DNA of 64,000 bases from Clostridium sp. K13 (GTDB lineage Bacteria > Bacillota > Clostridia > Clostridiales > Clostridiaceae): the NCBI RefSeq assembly GCF_019734195.1, contig NZ_JAASHM010000001.1:1-64000 (forward strand), written 5' to 3'. A program made the position numbers and the translations under genes. The first letter of the stretch is position 1. Every line of letters starts with the position of its first letter. Below the pieces are notes generated by a model. That model did not search any database. It worked only from the letters and a program-made list of their open reading frames with translations, and was not told the DNA's origin. Shown here in pieces: positions 54,352 through 63,917 of the stretch.

Positions 54352-56457
54352 ATGATCGGTGAAGTATTAGGCAATAGATATGAACTGATAGAAAAAATAG
54401 GTGAAGGCGGAATGGCGATAGTTTACAAAGCTAGAGATAATAAGCTAAGTAGATTAGTTGCTGTTAAAATTCTAAAAAAAGAATTTGCCAATAATAAAGA
54501 TATTTCAGATAAGTTTAAAAAAGAAGCAACAGCTGTAGCTAATTTTTCAGATGCAAACATAGTTAATGTATTAGACGTTGGACATGAAGAAGAAGGAAAT
54601 ATTGACTATTTTGTTATGGAATATGTTAATGGTAAAACATTAAAGGAGCTAATAGTTGAAAATGGAAAGTTAAACTATACAGTTGCTATTAGTATAGGAA
54701 TTCAAATAGCAAAAGCTTTAGAATGTGCTCATAGGAATAATATTATTCATAGAGATGTAAAGCCACAAAATATATTAGTTACTGAAAGTGGATTAGTAAA
54801 GGTTACTGATTTTGGAATAGCTAAAAGTTCAACTTCAGCAACTATAACTAATACAACAACTATAATGGGATCTGCTCATTATTTATCACCAGAACAAGCT
54901 AAAGGGACATTTATTGATTTAAGATCAGATATTTATTCTTTAGGAATAGTCTTATATGAAATGGTAACGGGAATACTTCCTTTTGATGGTGAATCACCTG
55001 TTACAATTGCATTAAAGCATATTCAATCAGAACCAGTTGAGCCTAAAAAGCATAATGAAGCTATACCAGAAGCGCTAAATAATCTAATAATGAAGGCTAT
55101 AAGCAAGGAAAGTATAAATAGATATCAAAACTGTAGAGAATTAATAAATGATTTACAAAAGATAAAAGAGAATCCTAATGTAGCTATTGGTGCTAGAATG
55201 AATTATGATGATGGTAGAACTATAGTTATGGAACCTATTAGAACTGAACAAATTTTAAATAATAATGTAAATGCAACACCAAATAAAAACTTATATTCAA
55301 AGTCTGATTTTGAAAATGATTATGAAGATGAAGATGATGAAGAGGATGAAGATTTCTTTGACGGAAGAAATAATTCAAAAAAGAAAAAAAGCAATAATAA
55401 AGTTATAATAATTGTTGGAGTTATAATTCTTGCATTTGCATTATTAGGTGGAATTGCATTTGGTTCAGGATTACTTAGTAGTGGGGGAAGTAATAAAACT
55501 GTTACTGTGCCTAGTATTGTTGGTATGACAGTAGAAAATGCTACTAAGGAATTAGAAAAGGTAGGATTAAAGCTTAAGGTCTCAGAGACTGTTGAAAGCG
55601 ATAAAGAGGAAAATACTATATTAGAAATGAACCCTATAGAAAACACACAGGCTAAAAAAGGTGATACTATAGAAGTTAAGGTTTCGGGTGGAGTAGCTAA
55701 AATAAAAGTTCCAGACTTAAGAGATTATGAAATAAATTATATAGAAGATTTATTAACTCAAAAGGGATTAAATTGGAGTATTACAGAACAATATAGTGAA
55801 AATATAAAATCAGGATATTTAATTAAGCAATATCCTGAAAGAGATACAGAAGTTGCTAAAGGAACGACTATTGAACTTACTATAAGTAAAGGTCCTGAAG
55901 TTAAGCTTGTATCAGTATCTAATTATTTAGGTCAAAATGTAGATACAGTTAAGAGCGATTTAGAAGCGCTAGGATTAGTTGTTAAGCTTAAAGAGCAACA
56001 AACAGATAGAGAGTCTGAAAATGGAGCTGTATTAGAGCAATCAATTGAGGGCGGATCAAAGGTTTCTGCTGGAACACCAATAACTCTTACTTATGGAAAA
56101 TATGTAGAAAGTACTATTGATGTTACTCAGTATATAAGCGTAGGTATGTCCTTAGTTGATGCAGTTAATTCTTTAAATACAGCAGGAATATCATATTCTA
56201 TAACAGGAGGAACTCCTCAAACAAGTGATATGAGTCTTTATGTTGTTACAGGATTTACAAATAAAATTAAAAAGGGTGAAACTGTTAAGATTCAAGTTAA
56301 AAAGAATGAAACTAATCCACCTATAAATCCTGATAAGGATGATGCAACAACTACAACTCCTGAAGATGGAGATTCTACAAATGCAAATGCAGGTGTAGAT
56401 AATGGAAATGGAAATGGAAATGCAAATGGAAAACCAAATTCTACAGCAAACAATTAA
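54352..56457 (+). CDS. prkC: PASTA-domain Ser/Thr kinase PrkC
   Basis: 701 residues. Cytosolic kinase domain (about 8-270) with glycine loop IGEGGMAIVYKA, K39, catalytic HRDVKPQN (D135), DFG (D153) and activation loop TTTIMGSAHYLSPEQAKG; acidic then basic juxtamembrane region, one membrane helix (about 350-372), then extracellular PASTA repeats from about residue 383 (at least three, a fourth weaker) that bind muropeptides, and an Asn/Gly/Ala/Thr-rich tail (about 655-701). It controls cell-wall metabolism, germination and stress. Possible substrates in this window are IreB and RsgA. SD GGAGAGG overlaps the prpC end. Confidence 0.95.
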   Translation: MIGEVLGNRYELIEKIGEGGMAIVYKARDNKLSRLVAVKILKKEFANNKDISDKFKKEATAVANFSDANIVNVLDVGHEEEGNIDYFVMEYVNGKTLKELIVENGKLNYTVAISIGIQIAKALECAHRNNIIHRDVKPQNILVTESGLVKVTDFGIAKSSTSATITNTTTIMGSAHYLSPEQAKGTFIDLRSDIYSLGIVLYEMVTGILPFDGESPVTIALKHIQSEPVEPKKHNEAIPEALNNLIMKAISKESINRYQNCRELINDLQKIKENPNVAIGARMNYDDGRTIVMEPIRTEQILNNNVNATPNKNLYSKSDFENDYEDEDDEEDEDFFDGRNNSKKKKSNNKVIIIVGVIILAFALLGGIAFGSGLLSSGGSNKTVTVPSIVGMTVENATKELEKVGLKLKVSETVESDKEENTILEMNPIENTQAKKGDTIEVKVSGGVAKIKVPDLRDYEINYIEDLLTQKGLNWSITEQYSENIKSGYLIKQYPERDTEVAKGTTIELTISKGPEVKLVSVSNYLGQNVDTVKSDLEALGLVVKLKEQQTDRESENGAVLEQSIEGGSKVSAGTPITLTYGKYVESTIDVTQYISVGMSLVDAVNSLNTAGISYSITGGTPQTSDMSLYVVTGFTNKIKKGETVKIQVKKNETNPPINPDKDDATTTTPEDGDSTNANAGVDNGNGNGNANGKPNSTANN

Positions 56458-56498
56458 AAAATAAGATTGTCTATTTTTAGGCAATCTTATTTTTTTTA
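56456..56498 (+). terminator. Rho-independent terminator after prkC
   Basis: AATAAGATTGTC pairs with GGCAATCTTATT and continues in A/T pairs, followed by T residues. Confidence 0.88.
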
Positions 56499-56577
56499 AA
56501 ATTTGTACAATAAAATATTGCATTTAATTTAAAATAGTGTTTATTATAATAAGAAGAGTAAAAAGTTTGGAGGTACT

Positions 56578-57441
56578 ATGAAAGGAAAAATAATTAAAGG
56601 AATTGGTGGGTTTTATTATGTAAAAACTGCTGATGGATTAATTGAATGTAAAGCGAGAGGTAAATTTAGACATAAAGATATGAAACCTCTTGTTGGAGAT
56701 GATGTAGAAATCATAGTTGATAATGGTAAAGGGGTTATTTGTGATATTCATGAGAGAACGTCTGAACTTATTAGACCTACAGTAGCAAATGTAACACAAG
56801 CGTTTGTTGTTTTTGCTATAAAAAATCCAGATATAAATTATGATTTATTAAATAGATTTTTAGTATTATGTGAACATAATAATATTAAAGCTATAGTTTG
56901 TTTAAATAAGGTTGATTTAGTATCGGATGAAGAAAAAGAGTTTGTTAAAAGTAAGATAAATGCTATTGGATATGAGGTGTTATTTATTAATGCTAAAAAG
57001 GGCTTAGGTGTAGAAACTTTAAAAGAAAAGCTAGAGGGGAATGTAACGGTCTTATGTGGTCCATCAGGAGCAGGAAAATCTACATTGATTAATACTTTAA
57101 CAGAAAAATATCATATGGAGACTGGAGAAGTTTCTGATAAAATAGGAAGAGGAAAACATACCACTAGGCATAGTGAACTTATTGATGTAGAAGATGGATA
57201 CATAGTTGATACCCCAGGGTTTTCGACGTTAGAAGTAACTTTTATTGAAAAGGATGATTTAAAATATTGCTTCCCTGAATTTGAAGAATATAATAATAAA
57301 TGTAAATTTAGAGGTTGCTTGCATTATAAAGAGCCTAGCTGTGCTGTGAAAAATGCAATTGAAGAAGGTAAAATTAATAGTTTTAGATATGAATTTTATA
57401 TAAGAACTTTAGAAGAAATAATGAATGGGAGGAAATATTAA
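56578..57441 (+). CDS. rsgA: Ribosome small subunit-dependent GTPase RsgA (YloQ/CpgA)
   Basis: 287 residues. OB-fold (about 1-65), circularly permuted GTPase with G4 NKVD before G1 GPSGAGKST and G3 DTPGFSTLE, and a C-terminal zinc-binding region ([14 protein letters not shown]). It helps 30S maturation and checks assembly. In Bacillus it is a substrate of PrkC, whose gene is upstream. ATG with GGAGG upstream. Its stop overlaps the rpe start by one base. Confidence 0.96.
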   Translation: MKGKIIKGIGGFYYVKTADGLIECKARGKFRHKDMKPLVGDDVEIIVDNGKGVICDIHERTSELIRPTVANVTQAFVVFAIKNPDINYDLLNRFLVLCEHNNIKAIVCLNKVDLVSDEEKEFVKSKINAIGYEVLFINAKKGLGVETLKEKLEGNVTVLCGPSGAGKSTLINTLTEKYHMETGEVSDKIGRGKHTTRHSELIDVEDGYIVDTPGFSTLEVTFIEKDDLKYCFPEFEEYNNKCKFRGCLHYKEPSCAVKNAIEEGKINSFRYEFYIRTLEEIMNGRKY

Positions 57442-58088
57442 TGGTTAAAATAGCACCGTCTATATTATCAGCAGATTTTTCAAAATTAGGAGAGGAAGTA
57501 GTAAAGTTACATGATTGTGGAGCGGATTTTATTCATATTGATGTAATGGATGGAGAGTTTGTGCCTAATATTACTTTTGGAATGCCTGTAATTAAAGCAA
57601 TAAGAAATAAAACAGATAAGGTATTTGATGTACATTTAATGATAAATAATCCTCAAAGATATATTGATGATTTTATAGATGCTGGAGCAGATATAATAAC
57701 TATACACTATGAATCAGAAAGACATTTAGATAGGGCTATACAATATATTAAATCAAAAGGTGTTAAGGCTGCTGTTGCATTAAATCCAGCTACACCAACA
57801 ATGGTTTTAAAAGATATAATAGCTAATTTAGATATGGTTTTAATAATGTCTGTTAATCCAGGCTTTGGAGGGCAAAAGTTCATTCCTTATTCTTTAGATA
57901 AGATTAAAGAAGTTAAGGAAATGGCTATAAAAGCTAATAATCCTGATATTTTAATTCAAGTTGATGGTGGAGTAGATAGAAGTAATGTTAAAGGTGTTAT
58001 TGAAGCTGGTGCTAATGTTATAGTAGCAGGATCTGCTGTTTTTGGAGACGGAAATATAGAAGAAAATATTAAAGCTTTAAGAGGATAA
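57441..58088 (+). CDS. rpe: Ribulose-phosphate 3-epimerase
   Basis: 215 residues, TIM-barrel enzyme of the pentose phosphate pathway interconverting ribulose-5-P and xylulose-5-P. Signatures: [64 protein letters not shown] overlaps rsgA with GGGAGG upstream. Two bases before thiN. Confidence 0.97.
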   Translation: MVKIAPSILSADFSKLGEEVVKLHDCGADFIHIDVMDGEFVPNITFGMPVIKAIRNKTDKVFDVHLMINNPQRYIDDFIDAGADIITIHYESERHLDRAIQYIKSKGVKAAVALNPATPTMVLKDIIANLDMVLIMSVNPGFGGQKFIPYSLDKIKEVKEMAIKANNPDILIQVDGGVDRSNVKGVIEAGANVIVAGSAVFGDGNIEENIKALRG

Positions 58089-58090
58089 TT

Positions 58091-58729
58091 ATGAATTGTT
58101 TAATAGTAGCTGGAGGGGTTAAACCTAAGGATGAAGTTATTAAGTATTATTCAAAAAAATGCGAGTTAATAATAGGTGTGGATAAGGGGTGTAATTATCT
58201 TTTTGAAGCTAAAGTAAAACCGCAATATATAGTAGGGGATTTTGATTCTTCTAATTTAGATATTATAGATGAGATAGTTAAGCAAGGTGTAGTTAAATAT
58301 AAATATCAATGTGAGAAGAATTTTACTGATTCTGAAGAAGCTTTTGAATTAGCAATATCAAAGGGAGCAAAAAGAATTGAGTTTTTAGGAGCTACAGGTG
58401 ATCGTTTTGATCATACATTAGGTAATTTAGGTTTGTTATTAAAAGCTTTAAAATCAGGTGTATACGCTGAAATAGTTGATGATAGAAATAGAATGTTCTT
58501 AATTAATAGAAATACTGTAATAAAAAGAGATGATAAATATAAATATGTGTCATTTTTAGCATATAACAATAGAATTGAAGAGTTTTCTATAAGAAATGCT
58601 AAATATCTTTTAGATAAGTATTCTTTAGAAATAGGAGACTCTAGAACTGTATCTAATGAGTTTATAGATGATGAAATAGCTTTAGAGCTTTCTAATGGAA
58701 GTATCTTAGTAGTTTATTCTAAAGATTAA
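58091..58729 (+). CDS. thiN: Thiamine pyrophosphokinase
   Basis: 212 residues. It makes thiamine diphosphate from thiamine and ATP. N-terminal catalytic domain with VAGGVKPKDEV, GVDKGCNYLFEA, YIVGDFDSS, TDSEEAFELA and FLGATGDRFDHTLGNLGLL; C-terminal beta-sandwich. ATG with AAGAGGATAAT upstream. Corresponds to yloS in Bacillus and is followed there, as here, by spoVM. Confidence 0.95.
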   Translation: MNCLIVAGGVKPKDEVIKYYSKKCELIIGVDKGCNYLFEAKVKPQYIVGDFDSSNLDIIDEIVKQGVVKYKYQCEKNFTDSEEAFELAISKGAKRIEFLGATGDRFDHTLGNLGLLLKALKSGVYAEIVDDRNRMFLINRNTVIKRDDKYKYVSFLAYNNRIEEFSIRNAKYLLDKYSLEIGDSRTVSNEFIDDEIALELSNGSILVVYSKD

Positions 58730-58753
58730 AATAAAAAAATAAAAAAATTTAAA

Positions 58754-58818
58754 AAAATAAGCACCACTTTACAGTTACTTGCATAATATGTGTAGTAAGG
58801 AGTGGTGTTTTTATTTTT
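58754..58818 (+). terminator. Rho-independent terminator after thiN
   Basis: GCACCACT (58761-58768) pairs with AGTGGTGT (58801-58808), with an inner TTACT/AGTAA stem and T-rich tail. Confidence 0.85.
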
Positions 58819-58873
58819 AAAAAGTACTATTCTTTGACAGCTTAGAAAACACAAAATGAATGGAGGGAGAGTT

Positions 58874-58945
58874 TTGAAGATTATCGCTATTAAATTGCCT
58901 AAATTTTTATCATCTATAATTAAATTTTTTACTAGAAAAAAATAA
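58874..58945 (+). CDS. spoVM: Stage V sporulation protein M (SpoVM)
   Basis: 23-residue peptide (TTG start, GGAGGGAGA 4 bases upstream). It begins MKIIAIKLPKFLSSII and ends FFTRKK, an amphipathic helix with the IKLPKFL core of Bacillus SpoVM (26 residues). SpoVM recognises the convex forespore membrane and recruits SpoIVA (encoded at 38166-39644). The location between thiN and rpmB is identical to Bacillus. The peptide is too short for routine gene calling. Its remaining surroundings (58946-59020) are empty apart from the shared terminator. Confidence 0.93.
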   Translation: MKIIAIKLPKFLSSIIKFFTRKK

Positions 58946-59020
58946 GTACATAGGAGAAAGATAGCAGAAGGCTATTAAGGATAGTATACCTTTTATTTAT
59001 ACATTATTAAATTTAAATAA

Positions 59021-59056
59021 TAAAAAATGCAATTGAATAATCAATTGCATTTTTTA
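59021..59056. terminator. Bidirectional terminator between spoVM and rpmB
   Basis: Perfect 16-bp arms (59021-59036 and 59041-59056) with loop ATAA, A-rich on the left and T-rich on the right, able to end both the plus-strand spoVM and the minus-strand rpmB transcripts. Confidence 0.88.
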
Positions 59057-59063
59057 TTTGAAC

Positions 59064-59255
59064 TTATATTGCTCTTTCAACCTTACCAGATCTAAGGCAT
59101 CTTGTACAAACGTGAACAGTTTTTGGTGTTCCGTTAACTAAAGCCTTTACTCTCTTTATGTTAGGAGCCCAAGTTCTCTTAGATTGACGATGTGAGTGTG
59201 AGTATTGAGTTCCAGATACTACACCTTTATTACAAACTTCGCATCTTCTTGCCAC
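59064..59255 (-). CDS. rpmB: 50S ribosomal protein L28
   Basis: 63 residues on the minus strand. It begins MARRCEVCNKGVVSGTQYSH and has two cysteine pairs (CEVC near the N-terminus, CTRC near residue 54), i.e. the zinc-binding C+ form of L28. Structural protein of the large ribosomal subunit. GTG start; AAGGAGGTG lies 8 bases upstream. It is inverted relative to its neighbours, as rpmB often is at this locus, and shares a bidirectional terminator with spoVM. Confidence 0.96.
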   Translation of the reverse strand: MARRCEVCNKGVVSGTQYSHSHRQSKRTWAPNIKRVKALVNGTPKTVHVCTRCLRSGKVERAI

Positions 59256-59309
59256 TTGAAAACACCTCCTTATGTTTGAAGATAATTTCTCTTCAATAGG
59301 ACAAAATAG

Positions 59310-59339
59310 ATTTTAACATAGGTCGTATAAAAAAAGCAA
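59310..59339 (-). promoter_or_regulatory. Candidate rpmB promoter
   Basis: On the minus strand TTGCTT (59334-59339), 18-bp spacer, TAAAAT (59310-59315), about 55 bases before the rpmB start. Confidence 0.55.
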
Positions 59340-59410
59340 CCCTATTTGAAAAAAATATTAAAAAAAATTATGTTATGTTGTTAATTGGCGAATGAATAGG
59401 ATAAATTTAC

Positions 59411-59439
59411 TTGAATTAATATAGTAACTAATATACAAT
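59411..59439 (+). promoter_or_regulatory. Candidate promoter of the asp23-fakA unit
   Basis: TTGAAT (59411-59416), 17-bp spacer, TACAAT (59434-59439), 35 bases before the start codon. Confidence 0.55.
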
Positions 59440-59474
59440 AATCTATATGGAAAGATAAAAAAGGAGGATTTTCT

Positions 59475-59825
59475 ATGGTAGGATATTCAAATGACCTTGG
59501 AAGTATACATTACTCTGAAGAAGTATTAGGAAAGATAGTAGGCTTATCAACAATGGAGTGCTATGGAGTTGTTGGTATGGTTTCAAAGAATGCTACTGAA
59601 GGCTTATGGGAGTTAATGAGAATTGAGAATTTAAGTAAGGGTGTTAAATTAAGATTTAATGATGAAGATAAATTAATAATAGAATTATCAATAATGGTTG
59701 AATACGGAACTAAGATTTCTGTAATAGCTAATAATATAATTCAAAAGGTGCGTTATAGTGTTGAAAATTATACTGGACTAAAGGTTGCTTCAGTTACAGT
59801 TAATGTTCAAGCGGTAAGAGTCTAG
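59475..59825 (+). CDS. Asp23/Gls24 family envelope stress protein (YloU)
   Basis: 116 residues. Asp23 domain throughout (IHYSEEVLGKIVGLSTMECYGVVGM, VEYGTKISVIANNIIQKVRYSVENYTGLKV). The family is associated with envelope stress and alkaline shock; members may sit at the membrane through partners. It is always next to the DAK-domain kinase gene in Firmicutes, as here (11 bases apart). ATG with AAGGAGGAT upstream. Confidence 0.93.
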   Translation: MVGYSNDLGSIHYSEEVLGKIVGLSTMECYGVVGMVSKNATEGLWELMRIENLSKGVKLRFNDEDKLIIELSIMVEYGTKISVIANNIIQKVRYSVENYTGLKVASVTVNVQAVRV

Positions 59826-59836
59826 GAGGTAACAGA

Positions 59837-61483
59837 ATGAAGTATGATAGAATAAACGGCCATGATTTTTATAATATGGTTGTTAATGCTAGTAATAGAT
59901 TATTGGAGGAAAGTGATTTCGTTAATGCGTTAAATGTTTTTCCTGTGCCAGATGGTGACACAGGAACTAATATGTCAATGACTTTTAAAGCAGCAGTAAA
60001 AGAAATAGAAAACTTGAATTCAGAATCAATTGGAGAAATTTCAAAGAAGCTAGCTAAAGGTGCTTTAATGGGTGCAAGAGGTAACTCAGGTGTTATCTTA
60101 TCTCAAATACTTAGAGGGATTTCTAAGGGATTAGAAGGGAAAACAAGTGTTAATAGTGTAGAGCTTGCTAATGCTTTTGTAGAAGGTAGTAAGGCTGCAT
60201 ATAAGGCTGTAATGAAGCCTACTGAAGGTACTATTCTTTCAGTTGTTAGAGCAGCTTCGGAAGGAGCAGTAAAAAGTAATGCAACTGATATAGTAGAACT
60301 TTTAGGTGAGACTGTAGTTGAAGCTAAGGTAATGCTTGATAAAACACCAGATCTTTTACCAGCTCTTAAAAAAGCAAAAGTAGTAGATTCAGGTGGTATG
60401 GGATTATATATCATATTACAAGGAATGTATGATGCTTTAAAAGATGGAATAAAAGCTGAGATAAAGGATATAGTTTCTACTGGATCAGTGGGAGCAAGTG
60501 CTCAAGAAATAGAAGATATAGATATTAAATTTGGATACTGTACAGAATTTATAATATTAGGAGATGCTTCTAAAGCAAAAGCATTCCAAGATGAAATAGA
60601 ACCACTTGGTGATTCTATGATAGTTGTTGGGTATGATGATGTAATTAAAGTACATATTCATACTAATGATCCAGGTTTAGTATTATCTAAAGCTGTTACC
60701 GTAGGTGAATTATCTAAAATTAAAATTGATAATATGAGAGAAGAGCATAGAGAAGTTTTAATGTCTAAAGAAGAGTATGCTGTAGGCAAGAATGAAGAGG
60801 TTGAAGCAGAAGTAGCTCTAGAAAAGAAGAAATATGCCTTTATTTCAGTTGCTATGGGAGAAGGAATAACTCATGTTCTTAAAGATTTAGGTGTTGATTA
60901 TGTAATTGAAGGTGGGCAAACAATGAATCCATCTACTCAAGATATGATGGAATGTATATCTAAATTAAATGCTGACCATATATTCATATTACCTAATAAT
61001 AAGAATATAATAATGGCTGCAACTCAAGCAGCAGAAATATCAGATAAAGATGTTAGAGTTATACCAACTAAGAGTATTCCACAGGGAATTACTTGCATAA
61101 CTATGTTTAATGCAGAACATGAAGTTGATGAAAATGAGGCTGCTTTAATGGAAGCATTAGAACTTGTTAAGACAGGCTCTGTAACTTATGCAGTTAGAGA
61201 TACTGAAATGGATGGAATAGAAATTAAAGAAGGTAATATGCTTGGACTTATTGAAGGAAAAATCAATAAGGTTGGAGAAGATTACTTTAAAGTAGCTGAA
61301 GAAGTTTTAGAGTCTATGATGGATGAAGATAGTGAACTTATAACTATATTCTATGGTAAAGACGTAGATGAAAGTAAAATAGAAGGATTTACAGAAAAAT
61401 TAGAAGAAAAGTATGAAGATTGTGACGTACAATTCTACAAAGGAGATCAACCTTTATACTACTTTATAATGGCTGTAGAGTAA
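59837..61483 (+). CDS. fakA: Fatty acid kinase catalytic subunit FakA-like (DAK domain, YloV)
   Basis: 548 residues. N-terminal DhaL nucleotide-binding domain (about 1-200; FPVPDGDTGTNMSMTFKAA with metal-binding aspartates, KGALMGARGNSGVILSQILRG), a middle domain (about 230-310) and a C-terminal domain of the FakA1 type (about 325-548). In Staphylococcus FakA phosphorylates fatty acids bound by the FakB (DegV) proteins. No fakB gene is in the window. ATG with AGGAGG upstream; terminator follows. Confidence 0.93.
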   Translation: MKYDRINGHDFYNMVVNASNRLLEESDFVNALNVFPVPDGDTGTNMSMTFKAAVKEIENLNSESIGEISKKLAKGALMGARGNSGVILSQILRGISKGLEGKTSVNSVELANAFVEGSKAAYKAVMKPTEGTILSVVRAASEGAVKSNATDIVELLGETVVEAKVMLDKTPDLLPALKKAKVVDSGGMGLYIILQGMYDALKDGIKAEIKDIVSTGSVGASAQEIEDIDIKFGYCTEFIILGDASKAKAFQDEIEPLGDSMIVVGYDDVIKVHIHTNDPGLVLSKAVTVGELSKIKIDNMREEHREVLMSKEEYAVGKNEEVEAEVALEKKKYAFISVAMGEGITHVLKDLGVDYVIEGGQTMNPSTQDMMECISKLNADHIFILPNNKNIIMAATQAAEISDKDVRVIPTKSIPQGITCITMFNAEHEVDENEAALMEALELVKTGSVTYAVRDTEMDGIEIKEGNMLGLIEGKINKVGEDYFKVAEEVLESMMDEDSELITIFYGKDVDESKIEGFTEKLEEKYEDCDVQFYKGDQPLYYFIMAVE

Positions 61484-61488
61484 ACTTA

Positions 61489-61530
61489 AAAGCACAAGAG
61501 GTTTAAAATTTCTTGTGCTTTATTTTTTTA
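61489..61530 (+). terminator. Rho-independent terminator after fakA
   Basis: AAAGCACAAGA (61489-61499) pairs with TCTTGTGCTTT (61511-61521), followed by a T-rich run. Confidence 0.9.
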
Positions 61531-61555
61531 TAATATAAAATAGATTTAAATATAA

Positions 61556-61838
61556 AGTCAAGGGCCTTCGGCCAATTAAGGGGTTAAATTTAGCTTTCGC
61601 TAATTTTAAAAGGAAACACCTTCTCCTAAACGTCGAATGTGTAACTTCAACTTGCCAAATTCAAATTTGGAGTTTCAGTTAAGGGTTTGCTAAAGCAAAC
61701 GTTAAAAAGTTAAGGAGGAAATTACTCCATAATTTATTTAACTAGCTGAAAGACTATTAACCTTATCGTAGACAACTCTTACCCTTTGGAGTAACGAAGC
61801 GTTGTTCAAAAACTTAACTGGACTTTAGGCCCTTAACT
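61556..61838. repeat. 283-bp palindromic dispersed repeat, copy 2
   Basis: Ends AGTCAAGGGCC and GGCCCTTAACT are inverted repeats; near the right end TTCAAAAACTTAACTGG corresponds to TTCAAAAAACTTAACTGG in copy 1 (40392-40651). The core with GGGTTTGCTAAAGCAAA and GAAATTACTCC is shared with copy 1. It contains several small GC-containing palindromes and no ORF. It fills most of the 403-base gap between fakA and recG; the remaining bases hold only the recG ribosome binding site. Confidence 0.75.
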
Positions 61839-61886
61839 TTTATTTGTTTTGTAATTTAATTAAATGTTTGTGAAAGGATAAGTTGA

Positions 61887-63917
61887 ATGGATATATCGCA
61901 AGATGTAAAGTATCTAAAGGGTGTTGGACCTAAATTGTTAGAGAAATTAAATAGATGTGGGATATTTACTGTTTTAGATTTACTTTTATATTTTCCTAGA
62001 GATTATGAGTTTTTGAGAAGTAATATTCCTTTTAGTGAGATAGATGAAGAAGATAAACAAGTATTATCTTGTGTTTGTGTAGGAATAGATAGAGATGTTA
62101 GAACTAAAACTGGAAAAACATTAACTACTATAAGATTTAATTATTTAGGAAATTTAGTTTTAGGTAAATGGTTTAATCAAGGCTTTGTAAAAAATACATT
62201 TAAAATTGGGCAAAGTTATGATTTGATGGGAAAGTTTAAAAAAGTTACTAATAGATTAGAAGTTATTAATCCTATAGTAGGAGTTAAATTAGCTAAAGAA
62301 AATGAAATAGTACCTAAATATAGTTTGAAAGGTGATTTAACAGATAAAATATTAATAAAGCTTATAGGTAATTGTTTAGAGCAAATAACAATAAAGGATA
62401 ATTTGCCAAAATATTTATTAGAAAAATATAAAATGACAAATTTAGATTTTGCTATAAAAAATATTCACTTCCCTACAGGTAAAAGAGAGCTTGAATTAGC
62501 TATAAATAGATTGAAGTTTCAAGAATTATTTACTTATTCAATGAAGCTTTTAATGCTTAAAAAGAATCTACGAACTAAAAATGGCATTGAATTTAAGCTA
62601 GTAGATGAATTAAAGGATTTAAAAGCAGCTCTTCCTTATAGTTTAACAGATGCTCAAACTAGAGTAGTAAGAGAGATATTAAGGGATCAAAAAAGTCCAT
62701 GGCCTATGAATAGATTAGTTCAAGGAGATGTAGGAAGTGGAAAAACTGTAGTAGCTTTAATTGCTATGTTTAATGTTATTAAAAATGGGTATCAAGCTAC
62801 CTTAATGGTACCTACAGAAATATTAGCTAATCAACATTACTTAGAAGCTAAAAAGTTATTAGAACCTTTTGGTATACATATTGAATTATTAACGGGAAGT
62901 ACACCTTTAAAAGAAAAAAGACGTATAAAAGAGCTTATAACTACAGAAGAACCAGTAATAGTAATAGGAACTCATGCATTAATTCAAGAGGATGTAGATT
63001 TTAAAAATTTAGGATTAGTTATAACAGATGAACAACATAGATTTGGTGTAGAGCAAAGAAGTAGACTTATAAATAAGGGAAGACGTCCTGATGTTATGGT
63101 AATGACAGCAACACCAATACCAAGAACCTTAGCTTTATATGTTTATTCAGATTTAGATATATCAGCTATTGATCAATTACCGCCAGGTAGAAAGCCGGTA
63201 GATACAAGATTTTTTAATGAAGGTGAAAGATTTTCTGCTTATGATTTAGCTTTAGATGAAATTGATAAGGGACGCCAAGTTTACATAGTATGTCCACTTA
63301 TTGAAGAAGATGAAGATATGAAGTTGAATTCAGTTGAAAAGTTATATAATGAATTAAGTAATGGTGTTTTTAGAGGTATACCTATAGAAATTTTACATGG
63401 GAAAATGAAGCCTAAGGAAAAAGATGAAATTATAAATAGATTTAAAAATAATGAAACAAAAGCAATAATTTCAACAACAGTAATAGAGGTTGGTGTTAAT
63501 GTTCCTAATGCATCTGTTATGATTATTGAAAATGCTGAAAGATTTGGTTTAGCACAATTACATCAGTTAAGAGGTAGAGTTGGAAGAGGTAGTTATGAAT
63601 CCTATTGTATATTAATTGCAAAAGCAAAAACTGAAAATACAAAAAAGAGAATGGAAATTATGACAAGTTCAACTGATGGATTTTATATATCTGAAGAGGA
63701 TTTAAAATTAAGAGGATCAGGAGAAATGTTTGGAAGAAGACAAAGTGGAGATGAAGAATTTATTTTAGCTAATATATATGATGATATGAATATATTAAGA
63801 TGTGCTAAAAGTGAAGCTAAGATATTGCTAGATTCTGATGAGGAAGAAAAGGTTAAGTTTTGTAATGAGGTAAAAAACTCCTTAGAAAGATGGAGTAAAT
63901 ATATTTGTTTCAACTAA
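61887..63917 (+). CDS. recG: ATP-dependent DNA helicase RecG
   Basis: 676 residues, full length. N-terminal wedge/OB-fold domain (about 60-165), superfamily 2 helicase core with Walker A VQGDVGSGKTVVAL, motif II DEQH in VITDEQHRFGVEQR, motif III MTATPIPRTLAL, motif VI QLRGRVGRG, and the C-terminal TRG region. It drives fork reversal and branch migration in recombination repair. ATG with AAAGGATAAG upstream. It ends 83 bases before the window edge; that remainder shows no gene. Confidence 0.97.
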   Translation: MDISQDVKYLKGVGPKLLEKLNRCGIFTVLDLLLYFPRDYEFLRSNIPFSEIDEEDKQVLSCVCVGIDRDVRTKTGKTLTTIRFNYLGNLVLGKWFNQGFVKNTFKIGQSYDLMGKFKKVTNRLEVINPIVGVKLAKENEIVPKYSLKGDLTDKILIKLIGNCLEQITIKDNLPKYLLEKYKMTNLDFAIKNIHFPTGKRELELAINRLKFQELFTYSMKLLMLKKNLRTKNGIEFKLVDELKDLKAALPYSLTDAQTRVVREILRDQKSPWPMNRLVQGDVGSGKTVVALIAMFNVIKNGYQATLMVPTEILANQHYLEAKKLLEPFGIHIELLTGSTPLKEKRRIKELITTEEPVIVIGTHALIQEDVDFKNLGLVITDEQHRFGVEQRSRLINKGRRPDVMVMTATPIPRTLALYVYSDLDISAIDQLPPGRKPVDTRFFNEGERFSAYDLALDEIDKGRQVYIVCPLIEEDEDMKLNSVEKLYNELSNGVFRGIPIEILHGKMKPKEKDEIINRFKNNETKAIISTTVIEVGVNVPNASVMIIENAERFGLAQLHQLRGRVGRGSYESYCILIAKAKTENTKKRMEIMTSSTDGFYISEEDLKLRGSGEMFGRRQSGDEEFILANIYDDMNILRCAKSEAKILLDSDEEEKVKFCNEVKNSLERWSKYICFN

